A stretch of 64,000 nucleotides of DNA, taken from NCBI RefSeq assembly GCF_043555835.1, contig NZ_JBIGHV010000004.1, forward strand, positions 1 to 64,000. Direction: 5' to 3'. A program made the translations under genes and the position numbers. The notes under the pieces were generated by a model, which was not told the origin of the DNA, ran no database searches, and saw only the letters and a list, made by a program, of their open reading frames with translations. The stretch comes from Pelomonas parva (GTDB lineage: Bacteria; Pseudomonadota; Gammaproteobacteria; Burkholderiales; Burkholderiaceae_C). Of this stretch, positions 8,513 through 17,482 are shown in pieces; position 1 is the first letter of the stretch, and every line of letters starts with the position of its first letter.

Positions 8513-9367
8513 CTACCGGAAAACCACCGTCCGGTTGCCGTTCAACAGCACCCGATGCTCGGCATGCCACTGGATGGCACGGGCCAGTGCCACGCACTCC
8601 ATGTCGCGGCCGATGCCGACGAGCTGCTCGGGCGGCATGCTGTGGTCGATGCGCGCGACTTCCTGCTCGATGATCGGGCCCTCGTCGAGGTCGCTGGTCA
8701 CATAGTGGGCCGTGGCGCCGATGAGCTTCACCCCGCGCTCGTAGGCCTGGTGGTAAGGCTTGGCACCCTTGAAGCTGGGCAGGAAGCTGTGGTGGATGTT
8801 GATGGCCTTGCCCGACAGGTCGCGGCACAGCGCGGGCGACAGGATCTGCATGTAGCGGGCCAGCACGACGAGGTCGATCTGGTTGTCCGCCACCACTTCG
8901 CGGATCTTGTCTTCCTGCGCCGCCTTCTGCGCCTCGGTGGCGCCCAGCAGCGGGAAGTGGTGGAAGGGGATGTTGTGCGAGGCCGCGAGCTGATAGAAGT
9001 CGCGGTGATTCGACACGATGGCCGGGATCTCGATCGGCAGATGGCCCGTCTGCACGCGGAACAGCAGATCGTTCAGGCAGTGGCCCAGCTTGGAGACCAG
9101 CAGCAACACGCGCGTCTTGCGGGCGCGGGCCACCAGCTCCCAGTCCATGCCGAACTCGGCAGCCAGCGGCGTGAAGGCGGCCTGCAGCGCGGGTTCTTCG
9201 GCTTGGGCCTCGAACTCGATGCGCATGAAGAAGCGCGCATGGTCCGCGTCGCCGTGCTGGTGGGACGTCAGGATGTTGCCGCCCTGCTGCAGCAGCATGC
9301 CGGTGACGGCGTGAACGATGCCGGCGCGGTCGGGGCAGGAGAGCTTCAGGACAAAACGAGGATTCAT
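8513..9367 (-). CDS. purU: Formyltetrahydrofolate deformylase PurU
   Basis: Hydrolyses 10-formyl-THF to formate and THF, balancing one-carbon pools and supplying formate for purine synthesis. An N-terminal ACT domain (about 1-85, starting FVLKLSCPDRAGIV) precedes the formyltransferase-fold catalytic domain. The catalytic triad is visible: Asn190 and His192 in INIHHSFLP, and Asp228 in SDLDEGPI. Length (284) is normal for PurU. Its ATG overlaps the lolD stop (ATGA), so it is translationally coupled to lolD although the functions are unrelated. Confidence 0.95.
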   Translation of the reverse strand: MNPRFVLKLSCPDRAGIVHAVTGMLLQQGGNILTSHQHGDADHARFFMRIEFEAQAEEPALQAAFTPLAAEFGMDWELVARARKTRVLLLVSKLGHCLNDLLFRVQTGHLPIEIPAIVSNHRDFYQLAASHNIPFHHFPLLGATEAQKAAQEDKIREVVADNQIDLVVLARYMQILSPALCRDLSGKAINIHHSFLPSFKGAKPYHQAYERGVKLIGATAHYVTSDLDEGPIIEQEVARIDHSMPPEQLVGIGRDMECVALARAIQWHAEHRVLLNGNRTVVFR

Positions 9368-10044
9368 GACACTTGGAATTGACCCGCAACCAGCAGCAGT
9401 TGCCGGTCGCAGCGCGCCGCGAGTTCGCGGTCGTGGGTGACGAGGACGAAGGCCGTGCCCTGCTCGCGGGCGCGCTCCAGCATCAGCGCGAAGACGCCGT
9501 TGGCGGTGTCGCGGTCGAGGTTGCCGGTGGGCTCGTCGGCCAGCACGCAGGCCGGCCGCGTGACGAGGGCGCGGGCGATGGCCACGCGCTGGCGCTCGCC
9601 ACCGGACAGCTCCGACGGGCGGTGCAGCACGCGCTCCTTGAGGCCGACGCGGGCGAGCATCTCGGCCGCCACTTCGCGCGCCTGGGCCTGCGGCTGGCGG
9701 CGGATGCGCAGCGGCATCGCAACGTTGTCCAGTGCCGAAAACTCGGGCAGCAGGTGATGAAACTGGTAGACGAAGCCCAGCTGCTGGTTGCGCCAGCGGC
9801 CGCGCTCGGCCTCGTCCATGGACGCGAGCGACTTGCCCATCAGCGTGACGTTGCCGGCGGTGGGCGAGTCCAGCCCGCCCAGCAGATGCAACAGCGTGGA
9901 CTTGCCCGATCCCGATGCGCCGACGATGGCCAGCGTCTCGCCGCGCTTCACGTTCAGGTCGACGCCGCGCAGCACGGTGACATCCAGGCCGCCTTCCTCG
10001 AAGCGGCGCGTCAGGCCGGTGGCTTGAAGAATCAACTCACTCAT
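9364..10044 (-). CDS. lolD: Lipoprotein-releasing ABC transporter ATPase LolD
   Basis: ATPase of the LolCDE complex that extracts outer-membrane lipoproteins from the inner membrane and passes them to LolA. The protein has 226 residues. Walker A GASGSGKS is at 42-49, the LolD-typical FVYQFHHLLPEFSALDN at 91-107, the signature LSGGERQ at 146-152 and Walker B ACVLADEP around 165-172. The ATG at 10044 begins MSELILQATGL; nine extra codons upstream lie inside lolC and were rejected. It overlaps the lolC stop by 8 bp and purU by 4 bp. Confidence 0.95.
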   Translation of the reverse strand: MSELILQATGLTRRFEEGGLDVTVLRGVDLNVKRGETLAIVGASGSGKSTLLHLLGGLDSPTAGNVTLMGKSLASMDEAERGRWRNQQLGFVYQFHHLLPEFSALDNVAMPLRIRRQPQAQAREVAAEMLARVGLKERVLHRPSELSGGERQRVAIARALVTRPACVLADEPTGNLDRDTANGVFALMLERAREQGTAFVLVTHDRELAARCDRQLLLVAGQFQVS

Positions 10045-11293
10045 AGCGCAGCGCCTCCGCCGGCTGCACACGGCTGGCGCGCCAGCTCGGGTAGAGGGTG
10101 GCGAGGAAGGCCAGGCTCAGCGAGCCGATGGCGATGGGGATGATGTCGGCCTGCTGCGGGTCGCTGGGCATCTGGCTGATGAGATAGATGCTGCCGGGCA
10201 GGAAGCTGACGTTCAGCAAGCTCTCGATGGCCGGCACGATGATGTCGATGTTGAAGGCTACAGCCAAGCCCAGCACCACGCCGGCCAGCGTGCCGATGAC
10301 GCCCGACACCGCGCCCTGCACGATGAAGATGCTCATGATGGAGCGCGGGCTGGCGCCCAGCGTGCGCATGATGGCGATGTCGCTCTGCTTGTCGGTCACG
10401 GTCATCACCAGCGTCGACACGAGGTTGAAGGCCGCGACCGCGACGATCAGCGTCAGCACGATGCTCATCATGCGTTTCTCGATCTGCACGGCGTCGAACC
10501 AGGTCGCGTTGGAGCGCGTCCAGTCGCGCACGCGGATGTCCGGGCCCATGCGGCCGGCCAGTTCGCTGGCCACGCGGCGGGCGTCGTGCACGTCACTGAG
10601 CTTGAGCTGCACGCCGGTCGGCCCGCCGGTGCGGAACAGCTTGGCCGCGTCGTCGACATGCACCAGCGCCAGGCCCGAGTCGTACTCGTAGTGGCCGGAG
10701 TTGAAGATGCCCACCACATTGAAGCTCTTCAGCCGCGGCACGACGCCGGCCGGCGTGACCTGGCCGCCGGGCGCCACGACGGTGATCTTGTCGCCCTCGC
10801 CCACGTTCAGCTGGCGGGCCAGCTCGGCGCCCAGCACGATGTTCCACGCGCCAGGCTGCAGCCTGGCGTAAGCCGTGTCCTTCAGCTGCTCGCCCAGGCC
10901 GGTCACGGTCGCCTCTTCAGCCGGCGAGATGCCGCGGATGACGGCGCCGCGCATGTCCTCGCCGCGGGCGATGAGGCTCTGGCTGGCGACGAAGGGCGCC
11001 ACGCCGACGACGGCGGGGTTCTCGCGTGCCTTGGCCGCCAGCGCCTGCCAGTCCGGCAGCCCCTGGCCGGCGTAGTCCAGCAGCTCGACGTGGGCGATGA
11101 CGTTGAGCATGCGGTCGCGCACCTCGCGCTGGAAGCCGTTCATGACCGACAGCACGACGATCAGCGCCATCACGCCCAGCGCGATACCGATCATGGACGC
11201 ACCGGAGATGAAGCTGATGAAGCGGTTGCGCCGCCCGCCTCGGCCGGCGCGCACGTAGCGCCAGCCGACCTGGAGTTCAAACGGCAGGGACAT
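10037..11293 (-). CDS. lolC: Lipoprotein-releasing ABC transporter permease LolC/E
   Basis: Membrane subunit of the Lol lipoprotein-release system, 418 residues. The order is an N-terminal cytoplasmic stretch with GWRYVRAGRGGRRNRFISFI, TM1 at about 30-52, a large periplasmic domain (about 53-265), then three TM helices with the MacB/FtsX-like IMRTLGASPRSIMSIF segment between the first two. The C-terminus LYPSWRASRVQPAEALRYE is the family signature. Only one permease gene is present, so the transporter is probably a homodimeric LolC/E type (LolF), as in several proteobacteria. First gene of the lol-purU-tatD run. Confidence 0.93.
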   Translation of the reverse strand: MSLPFELQVGWRYVRAGRGGRRNRFISFISGASMIGIALGVMALIVVLSVMNGFQREVRDRMLNVIAHVELLDYAGQGLPDWQALAAKARENPAVVGVAPFVASQSLIARGEDMRGAVIRGISPAEEATVTGLGEQLKDTAYARLQPGAWNIVLGAELARQLNVGEGDKITVVAPGGQVTPAGVVPRLKSFNVVGIFNSGHYEYDSGLALVHVDDAAKLFRTGGPTGVQLKLSDVHDARRVASELAGRMGPDIRVRDWTRSNATWFDAVQIEKRMMSIVLTLIVAVAAFNLVSTLVMTVTDKQSDIAIMRTLGASPRSIMSIFIVQGAVSGVIGTLAGVVLGLAVAFNIDIIVPAIESLLNVSFLPGSIYLISQMPSDPQQADIIPIAIGSLSLAFLATLYPSWRASRVQPAEALRYE

Positions 11294-11394
11294 GGGGCAT
11301 TGGGCGGGCAGACTGCATGGGGCCGCGATGGTAACTGGGCGCCTGTGTCGCCCTTGTCAGACGGGAGGCCTTGCGGGCCAGGCAGCGCCCCACG

Positions 11395-11418
11395 AAAAGG
11401 CCAGCACAACGGCTGGCC
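11395..11418 (-). terminator. Rho-independent terminator after the HDOD gene
   Basis: Read on the minus strand, a perfect 7-bp stem (GGCCAGC / GCTGGCC) with a 6-nt loop is followed directly by TTTT. It lies about 45 bp downstream of the HDOD-gene stop at 11464. The remaining bases of the lolC-HDOD gap (11294-11463) show nothing else I can identify. Confidence 0.6.
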
Positions 11419-11463
11419 AGGACGGCTCCACTTCCTCCAGGCATCCCCGGAAGATGAGCTGGG

Positions 11464-12306
11464 TCAATGCAGCATCTGCTCGACCTCGGCAGCCGGGTCG
11501 CCCGCCGCAGCCACCTTGGCAGCGAGCAACTCGAGGTCCAGATGCAGATGCTCGATCAGTTCGGGCACTGCCACCTTCAGCGCATGCACCGGCTCGTCGT
11601 GGTGCTCGGCGGCGTCGGCCAGCACCTCGGCCACGTGCAGCACGGCGGCGATCAGCGAGAAGGGGCGGATCTCCAGCGGCGTGTTCGCGTCCTTGAAGGC
11701 CTCCACCATGCGGTCCGGGAAATGCCAATGCTCGGCGAGCGATGCGGTCACGTCGGCATGGGTGCAGCCGAAACGGTGCTCCTCCAGCGAGAAGCGGCTG
11801 CCGGGCTCGGCGGCGTGGGCCTCCACATCGGCCACCAGTTGCGGCGCGTCGACGGCCATCAGCAGTTGGCCGGTGCGCAGCATCAGGCCGGCGAGGTAGG
11901 CGGTGTCGGCGGTCGCGCCGTCCGCGCCCAGCATGCGGGCGAGGATGCGCGAGTAGGTGGCGGTGGCGATGCTGTGGCGCCAGAAGGTGGTGCGGTCCAG
12001 GCCCTGCACCTTGGGGAAGGCGCCACTGAGGCAGGCGGCCATGGCCAGGTTGCGCAGCGTCTCCAGGCCCAGCGCATGGGCGGCGTCGATCACGGAGGCG
12101 ATCTGGTGTGAGGGGCTGTAGTGGGCCGAGTTGGCCAGGCGCAGCACCTTGGCAGTGAGTGCCCCGTCCTTCTCGATCAGTGCCGCGATCTGGGCCAGGC
12201 CGACGTTGTCGTCATCGAAGCTCTTCAGCAGCCGCGAGGCGACCTCGGGCATGGTGGGCAGGGCGTTGTGCTTGACGAAGAAACGTTCTGCGGCAGCTGC
12301 ACTCAT
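11464..12306 (-). CDS. HDOD domain protein
   Basis: A 280-residue stand-alone HDOD protein, a diverged HD-superfamily domain linked in proteobacteria to signalling, c-di-GMP or stress regulation. Family landmarks are LPTMPEVASRLL near 16-27, ALTAKVLRLANSAHYSP, ASVIDAAHALGLETLRNLAM and FWRHSIATA. The histidine/aspartate pair of catalytic HD domains is not clearly retained, which is normal for HDOD. The C-terminal region is alpha-helical without a recognisable extra domain. It is monocistronic, with its own terminator at 11395-11418. Confidence 0.9.
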   Translation of the reverse strand: MSAAAAERFFVKHNALPTMPEVASRLLKSFDDDNVGLAQIAALIEKDGALTAKVLRLANSAHYSPSHQIASVIDAAHALGLETLRNLAMAACLSGAFPKVQGLDRTTFWRHSIATATYSRILARMLGADGATADTAYLAGLMLRTGQLLMAVDAPQLVADVEAHAAEPGSRFSLEEHRFGCTHADVTASLAEHWHFPDRMVEAFKDANTPLEIRPFSLIAAVLHVAEVLADAAEHHDEPVHALKVAVPELIEHLHLDLELLAAKVAAAGDPAAEVEQMLH

Positions 12307-12382
12307 CTTGTGGCCTCCTTTGGCGATGTGGCCGGGCCAGTCTAGGCCGAAGGATTCGGGCGCGCCACGGGCTTTGCCGGCC

Positions 12383-13669
12383 CTAAACGATCAGCAATGC
12401 ACGGAAGTCATTGACATTCGTGAAGCTCGGGCCTGGCGTGAGCAGCTCACCCAGCGGCGCAAAGAAGCTGGCGCTGTCGTGCCCGTCCAGCAAGGCCTGC
12501 GGGTTGAGGCCCAGCGCGCGGGCGCGGGCCAGGCTGGTGGGCGTGAGCAGCGCGCCGGCATGCGGGCCCACGCCGTCGATGCCGTCGGTGTCGGCGGCCA
12601 GCGCCCAGACGCCCGGCTCGCCCTGCAAGGCCAAGGCGCAGCCGAGCAGGAACTCGGTCGCGCGGCCGCCCTGGCCCGTCGCTTTGTTGGGACCGACGGT
12701 GACCGTCGTCTCGCCGCCAGACAGGATCACGCAAGGCCTGGCGAAGGGCTCGCCGCGCTGCGCGACCGCGCGGGCCAGCGCGGCGTGCATGCCACCGATG
12801 ACGCGGGACTCGCCCTCGATCTCGTCGCTGAGGAGGTGCGCCGCAATGCCCTGCGCGCGGGCCGCGTCGGCGGCGGCGGCCAGGCTCATCTGCGGCGTGG
12901 CCAGCATGATGAGTTCATGGCCGGCCTGGGCGAAGTCACCGGGCTTGGGCGTCTCGAACTCGCCCGATGTGAGGCCGGCGCGGGCCGCGTCGGGCAGGTG
13001 GATGCGGTAGCGGTGGCAGATGGCCAGCGCGTCGGCGCAGGTCGTCGCGTCCGCCACCGTCGGGCCGGAGGCGATGACGGCAGGGTCATCACCGGGCACG
13101 TCGCTGATGGCCAGGGTCAGCACGCGCGCCGGCACGCAGGCCGCCGCCAGCCGCCCGCCCTTGATGGCGGACAGGTGCTTGCGCACGCAGTTCATCTCCG
13201 CGATGCCGGCGCCGCTGTTCAGCAGCGCCCGGTTGACGGCCTGCTTGTCGGAAAGCGTCAGGCCAGGCGCCGGCAGGCTCAGCAGCGCGGAGCCCCCACC
13301 GGAGATCAGGCAGATGACAAGGTCGTCGGCCGTGAGGCCTTGCGTCAGCGCCAGCAGCTCTTGCGCGGCGGCCAGACCGGCGGCGTCGGGCACGGGGTGG
13401 GCGGCTTCAACGACTTCGAGCCGGCGCGGCTTGTAGCCCGGTGGCATGTGCCCGTAGCGCGTGATGACGAGGCCCGACAGCGGCGCGTCGGCCGGCCAGG
13501 CGGCCTCCAACGCCTGCGCCATCGCGCCGCCCGCCTTGCCGGCGCCGAGCACCAGGGTGCGGCCCTTGGGCGGCGGCGGCAGATGCGCCGCCAGCACGCG
13601 GCCCGGCAGCGCGCGCGCCACGGCCACGTCGTACAACTGACGCAGCAGCGCGCGCGGATCAACAATCAT
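12383..13669 (-). CDS. ttuD: Glycerate 2-kinase / hydroxypyruvate reductase-type (TtuD, MOFRL family)
   Basis: A 428-residue glycerate kinase of the TtuD/GCK type (DUF4147 plus MOFRL domain); older annotation calls these hydroxypyruvate reductases. Visible landmarks are LVLGAGKAGGAMAQALE near 53-69, the GGGSALLSLP loop, and the C-terminal ILSGGETTVTV followed by GGRATEFLLG and the ADTDGIDG of the MOFRL domain. The ATG at 13669 overlaps the puuD stop (ATGA), so the two are coupled. The coupling makes sense because ureide breakdown yields glyoxylate, which is commonly converted to glycerate and then phosphorylated; that link is inference. No gcl or glxR is in the window. Confidence 0.9.
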   Translation of the reverse strand: MIVDPRALLRQLYDVAVARALPGRVLAAHLPPPPKGRTLVLGAGKAGGAMAQALEAAWPADAPLSGLVITRYGHMPPGYKPRRLEVVEAAHPVPDAAGLAAAQELLALTQGLTADDLVICLISGGGSALLSLPAPGLTLSDKQAVNRALLNSGAGIAEMNCVRKHLSAIKGGRLAAACVPARVLTLAISDVPGDDPAVIASGPTVADATTCADALAICHRYRIHLPDAARAGLTSGEFETPKPGDFAQAGHELIMLATPQMSLAAAADAARAQGIAAHLLSDEIEGESRVIGGMHAALARAVAQRGEPFARPCVILSGGETTVTVGPNKATGQGGRATEFLLGCALALQGEPGVWALAADTDGIDGVGPHAGALLTPTSLARARALGLNPQALLDGHDSASFFAPLGELLTPGPSFTNVNDFRALLIV

Positions 13670-14850
13670 GGTTGCTTGGCCCACCGTCCCATCAAGGTGC
13701 GCTCATCTTCGGTCAAGCCGGTCGCGTTGTTCAGCGGCATGGCGCGCTGCACGACGACCTGCTGGTAGATCGCGGCCTTGTGTGCGGTCAGCGCCTCGGC
13801 CGAGTCCAGACGCACGCCCTTCTGCGCCACTTCGCCCATGTGGCAGGCCAGGCAACGCTGGGTGGAGATGGCCTGCACCTGCGCCAGCGTGACCGGCGCA
13901 ACAGCGGCGACTACCGGCTGCGGTTTCGGCGCCATCCAGACGATGAGCCCGGCCAGCAGCGCCAGCGCCAGTGCCACCGCGCCCCAGCTGTTGACGCCCT
14001 TGTGCCGCTTGACGAAGAAGATGCGAATGGCGATGCCCGCCGCCATCAGCACGCACAGCACGACCCAGTTGTGCGGGTGCTGGTAGAGCATGCCGTAGTG
14101 GTTGCTCAGCATGGCAATCAGCACCGGCAGGCCGAAGTAGGTGTTGTGCACGCTGCGCTGCTTGCCGCGCTGACCGTAGATGGGGTCGGGCTGCTGGCCG
14201 GCGCGCATCTGCGCGATGACCTTCTTCTGGCCCGGGATGATCCAGTGCGCGACGTTGGCCGTCATCATGGTCGCCAGCATGGCGCCGACGATGAGGAAGG
14301 CCGCGCGGCCGGCGAACAGCTCACAGGCCAGCCAGCTCGCGAAGATGACGAAGGCCACCACCACGGCCATCACGCGGCCGTCGTTGCCGATGTTGCCGTC
14401 GGCCGTGCGGCCCAGGGCGCGGCAGGCGATGTCGTACACCAGCCAGCCGACGGCGAGAAAGCCCAGCGCCACGCACACCGCCTGCCAGGGCGCGCCCCAG
14501 GCGTAGACGCGCGGGTCGACCAGCATCTGGCCGGCGTTGAAGAGATACAGCACGACGAACAGCGCGAAGCCGCTCATCCACGTCCAGTAGCTCTCCCAGT
14601 AGAACCAGTGAAGGTCCTGCGGCAAGTTGCTGGGCGCCACCATGTACTTCTGCGGGTTGTAGAAGCCGCCGCCGTGCACGGCCCACAGCTCGCCGTCCAC
14701 GCCCTTGGCCTGAAGGTCGGCGGCACCCGGCTTGACGAGGTGGTTGTCCAGCCAGACGAAGTAGAACGACGCGCCAATCCAGGCGATGACGGTGATGACG
14801 TGCAGCCAGCGCAGCAGCAGGCTGGCCCAGTCAAACAGGTAGATGTCCAT
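13666..14850 (-). CDS. puuD: Membrane urate oxidase (urate hydroxylase) PuuD with cytochrome c domain
   Basis: Oxidises urate to 5-hydroxyisourate at the inner membrane. The protein has 394 residues from the preferred ATG at 14850 (MDIYLFDWASLLLRWLHVI), with an alternative GTG 15 bp upstream. It starts with the PuuD hallmark RWLHVITVIAWIGASFYFVW and has about eight membrane helices carrying conserved histidines. A C-terminal cytochrome c domain has CLACH at 333-337 (heme ligand His337), followed by PLNNATGLTEDER. The cytochrome domain fits oxidation coupled to the respiratory chain instead of H2O2 production. It is the first gene of a two-gene unit with the glycerate kinase, and its promoter should lie in 14851-15015, shared with the divergent binding-protein gene. 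Confidence 0.95.
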   Translation of the reverse strand: MDIYLFDWASLLLRWLHVITVIAWIGASFYFVWLDNHLVKPGAADLQAKGVDGELWAVHGGGFYNPQKYMVAPSNLPQDLHWFYWESYWTWMSGFALFVVLYLFNAGQMLVDPRVYAWGAPWQAVCVALGFLAVGWLVYDIACRALGRTADGNIGNDGRVMAVVVAFVIFASWLACELFAGRAAFLIVGAMLATMMTANVAHWIIPGQKKVIAQMRAGQQPDPIYGQRGKQRSVHNTYFGLPVLIAMLSNHYGMLYQHPHNWVVLCVLMAAGIAIRIFFVKRHKGVNSWGAVALALALLAGLIVWMAPKPQPVVAAVAPVTLAQVQAISTQRCLACHMGEVAQKGVRLDSAEALTAHKAAIYQQVVVQRAMPLNNATGLTEDERTLMGRWAKQP

Positions 14851-15015
14851 GTCGCGAATTTCCACGGCCTCACCACGGCGGGTGCTGTGAGGCCTCCAGG
14901 GTCGCGTCCGCAGGCCCCTTCATCCCCTCAGATAGGCCTGACACCGCTGCGACGGCCCGGAGTGTATGCAGGCATCGTGCCCGCCACTGCCACATCGGAC
15001 TCGCACAATCGATCC

Positions 15016-15849
15016 ATGATCGCCCACCCGCCCCACACATCCCCACCGCCAGGGCGGCGCCTGCTCCTGATGTTGGCCGCAGCCCTGGCCCTGGGTACCG
15101 CCCAGGCTCAGGAGTCAACAGTCGTGAGCATCGCCACCAATGTCGAGCGCAGCTATTTCCCGCCGGCCGAGGCGCTGCTGCGCAAGGCCTACGCGGCACT
15201 CGGCCTGCAGGTCGAGTTCCTGCCCTGGCCGCTGCCACGTGCCCACGTCGAACTGCGCAGCGGCCGCATCGACGCCGTGGCCATGCGCGCGGAGACCTAT
15301 TTCGACCAGGCACCCTTCCTCCGCAAGGTCGACGTACCGCTGCTCAACCTGCGCGTCTATGCCTACGGGCGGCCACCCTGCCCCAACGCGCTGCCAGCGG
15401 AGGAGCTGGCCAAGCACCGCATCAGCCATCAGCGCGGCATGGTCGCGGTCGAGGTCTTGATCCCCGAAGCCTCGCGCCTGCCGGCCAACACGCCGAGCGA
15501 CGCCTTCCTCGACGTCAGCTCCGGCGCCGCCGACTACGCGCTGATGCTGACGACGCCATGGATGGCCGAAATACCGGTGGACACGCGCCAGGGCACGTTG
15601 TGCCGGGTGCCCGCGCCGCTGAGCCGCACCACCCTCTTCCACGGCGTGCACGAATCGCGCGCGGCCTGGGTGGCGCCGCTGGAACAGGCGCTGCGCGGGA
15701 TGCGCGACCGCGGCGAGATCCAGCAGGCCTGGGCCGACTACGAACGCCAGACGGCGTTGCAGAACAACCGCCTGCAGGCCCAGCCCGGCCGCAGCCTGGC
15801 GGTGACGCCAGCAACGCCGGCATCGGCGCCCACACGGCCATCGCCGTAA
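15016..15849 (+). CDS. Periplasmic solute-binding protein, amino-acid-type (SBP_bac_3-like)
   Basis: A 277-residue exported protein. The signal peptide RRLLLMLAAALALGTAQAQ is followed by VSIATNVERSYFPPAEALLRKAYAALGLQVEFLPWPLPRA, the fold start of bacterial extracellular solute-binding family 3. A GRIDAVAMRAETY segment matches the usual hinge-side motif in which the domain samples ligand. No permease or ATPase gene is adjacent. Many such orphan proteins in betaproteobacteria act as sensors or have unknown roles. The C-terminus ends in a low-complexity Ala/Pro/Thr tail. It converges on a chemoreceptor gene. Confidence 0.75.
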   Translation: MIAHPPHTSPPPGRRLLLMLAAALALGTAQAQESTVVSIATNVERSYFPPAEALLRKAYAALGLQVEFLPWPLPRAHVELRSGRIDAVAMRAETYFDQAPFLRKVDVPLLNLRVYAYGRPPCPNALPAEELAKHRISHQRGMVAVEVLIPEASRLPANTPSDAFLDVSSGAADYALMLTTPWMAEIPVDTRQGTLCRVPAPLSRTTLFHGVHESRAAWVAPLEQALRGMRDRGEIQQAWADYERQTALQNNRLQAQPGRSLAVTPATPASAPTRPSP

Positions 15850-15885
15850 CGGCGGCGCCAGCTCGGCGCACACGGGTTCACCGTA

Positions 15886-17481
15886 TCAGCGGCCCAGGCG
15901 GAAGAAGGCCACGGCGGCCACCAACTGCTGCGCCTGCTCCCGCAGGCTCTCGGCCGCAGCGGCGCTCTGCTCCACCAGCGCCGCGTTCTGCTGCGTGGCC
16001 TGGTCCATCTCGCCGACGGCCTCGCCGACCTCGTTGACCTGGGCCGCCTGCTGCGCACCGGCCGCGCTGATGTCGTTGACGATGCGGTCCACCTTCTGGA
16101 TGGCCTGCACCACCTGCTGCATCGTGGCACCTGCGTTGTCCACCTGCGTGGAGCCCTTCTGGATCTGGTCGACGCTGGCGGAGATCAGCTGCTTGATCTC
16201 CTTGGCGGCCGTGGCGCTGCGCTGCGCAAGGCTGCGTACCTCGCCGGCCACGACGGCAAAGCCGCGCCCCTGCTCGCCGGCCCGCGCCGCCTCCACCGCC
16301 GCGTTCAACGCGAGGATGTTGGTCTGGAAGGCAATGCTGTCGATGACGCCGATGATCTCGGCGATGCGGCTGGAGCTGGTGGAAATGCCGCGCATCGTGT
16401 CCACCACACCGCCCACCACCTCGCCGCCCTTGGCTGCGACGCCGGAGGCCTGCGTCGCCACGCCGCTGGCGTCCTGCGCGTTGCTGGCGCTGAGCAAGGC
16501 CTGCTGGCGCAGCGTCTCCATCGAGCCCGCCGTGCGCTGCAGCGCCGCCGCCTGCACCTCGGTGCGCTGCGACAGGTCGCTGTTGCCCATGGCGATTTCC
16601 TGGCTGGCCGTGGCCACGCTCTCGGCGCCCTGGCGCACCTGGGCCACCACGCTGGCCAGGCGCTGCTGCATCTGCGCCAGGCTGGCCATGAGGCTGTCGT
16701 CGTCAGCGGGCTTGACCGACACCTGCTGCGTCAGGTCGCCCTCGGCAATTGCACGCAACTGGCGTGCCGCCTCGCGCGGCTCGCCGCCCAGTTCACCGAC
16801 CAAACTGCGCGACAGCAGCACGGCAAAAGCCAGGCCGGACAGCAGGCTGATGCCCACGAGCGCCCAGGTCAGGCGCCGGGCTTCGATGAAGACCGCCTCG
16901 GCCTTCTGGCCGGCCGCCGCGCCGGCACTGAAGCCGGCCGCGGCGAGCTTGTCGAGCGCCGTCACCATGTCGTCGAAGTTGGACTTGCCCGCCCCCTCGC
17001 TGATCTCCTTGGCGTCTTCCTGCTTGCCGCCCTTGCCGAGCGAGACGACCTTGGTCGCAACGTCCAGATAGGCCTTGAGGCTCTTGTCCAGGCCCTCGCG
17101 CAAGCCCCGCTGTTCGTCATCGGCGATGAGCGGTGCCTGTGCCGTCAGCGCCTCCTGGGCGGCCTTCAGGGCCGTGCCCATCTTTTCGCCGTACTCGTCC
17201 ATGTAGCCGGCATCGGCCGCCGTCGAGTGCTTGACCTCGAACTCCCGGTACTCCAGCAGCGACGCACGGGCTCCCGCCAGATGACCCGCGCCCGGCAGCG
17301 AGCGCTGCGCCAGCACGCCCGAGGCCTCGTGCACACGACTCAGCGACGTGAGCGACGCGACGCCCAGGCCAGCGCTGAGCAACAGCAGCCAGCCGAAGGC
17401 GAGCGCGAGCTTGTGGGCGGTGGCGAGACCGGCGAAACGGCGACGCATGGCCGCCAGCAGGCCTTTGGCAGGGCCGAACAC
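15886..17481 (-). CDS. Methyl-accepting chemotaxis protein
   Basis: A 531-residue chemoreceptor. TM1 (about 24-46) and TM2 (about 203-225) bracket a periplasmic helical domain of four-helix-bundle type. HAMP follows (about 226-280), then the signalling domain with the conserved hairpin tip IDSIAFQTNILALNAAVEAA and QGRGFAVVAGEVRSLAQRS. It ends FFRLGR with no CheR-docking pentapeptide. The start is a GTG at 17481, one base after the upstream Cache-protein stop; an ATG at 17448 is the alternative. The pairing with a secreted Cache protein suggests the two work together. Confidence 0.95.
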   Translation of the reverse strand: MFGPAKGLLAAMRRRFAGLATAHKLALAFGWLLLLSAGLGVASLTSLSRVHEASGVLAQRSLPGAGHLAGARASLLEYREFEVKHSTAADAGYMDEYGEKMGTALKAAQEALTAQAPLIADDEQRGLREGLDKSLKAYLDVATKVVSLGKGGKQEDAKEISEGAGKSNFDDMVTALDKLAAAGFSAGAAAGQKAEAVFIEARRLTWALVGISLLSGLAFAVLLSRSLVGELGGEPREAARQLRAIAEGDLTQQVSVKPADDDSLMASLAQMQQRLASVVAQVRQGAESVATASQEIAMGNSDLSQRTEVQAAALQRTAGSMETLRQQALLSASNAQDASGVATQASGVAAKGGEVVGGVVDTMRGISTSSSRIAEIIGVIDSIAFQTNILALNAAVEAARAGEQGRGFAVVAGEVRSLAQRSATAAKEIKQLISASVDQIQKGSTQVDNAGATMQQVVQAIQKVDRIVNDISAAGAQQAAQVNEVGEAVGEMDQATQQNAALVEQSAAAAESLREQAQQLVAAVAFFRLGR

Positions 17482-17482
17482 T

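Noticed and set aside
12131..13768. 545-residue plus-strand frame
   Set aside because: Antisense to the glycerate kinase and the HDOD start; no protein-like features.
13672..15015. Extended upstream portion of the binding-protein frame
   Set aside because: Antisense to puuD; the signal peptide at 15016 marks the true start.
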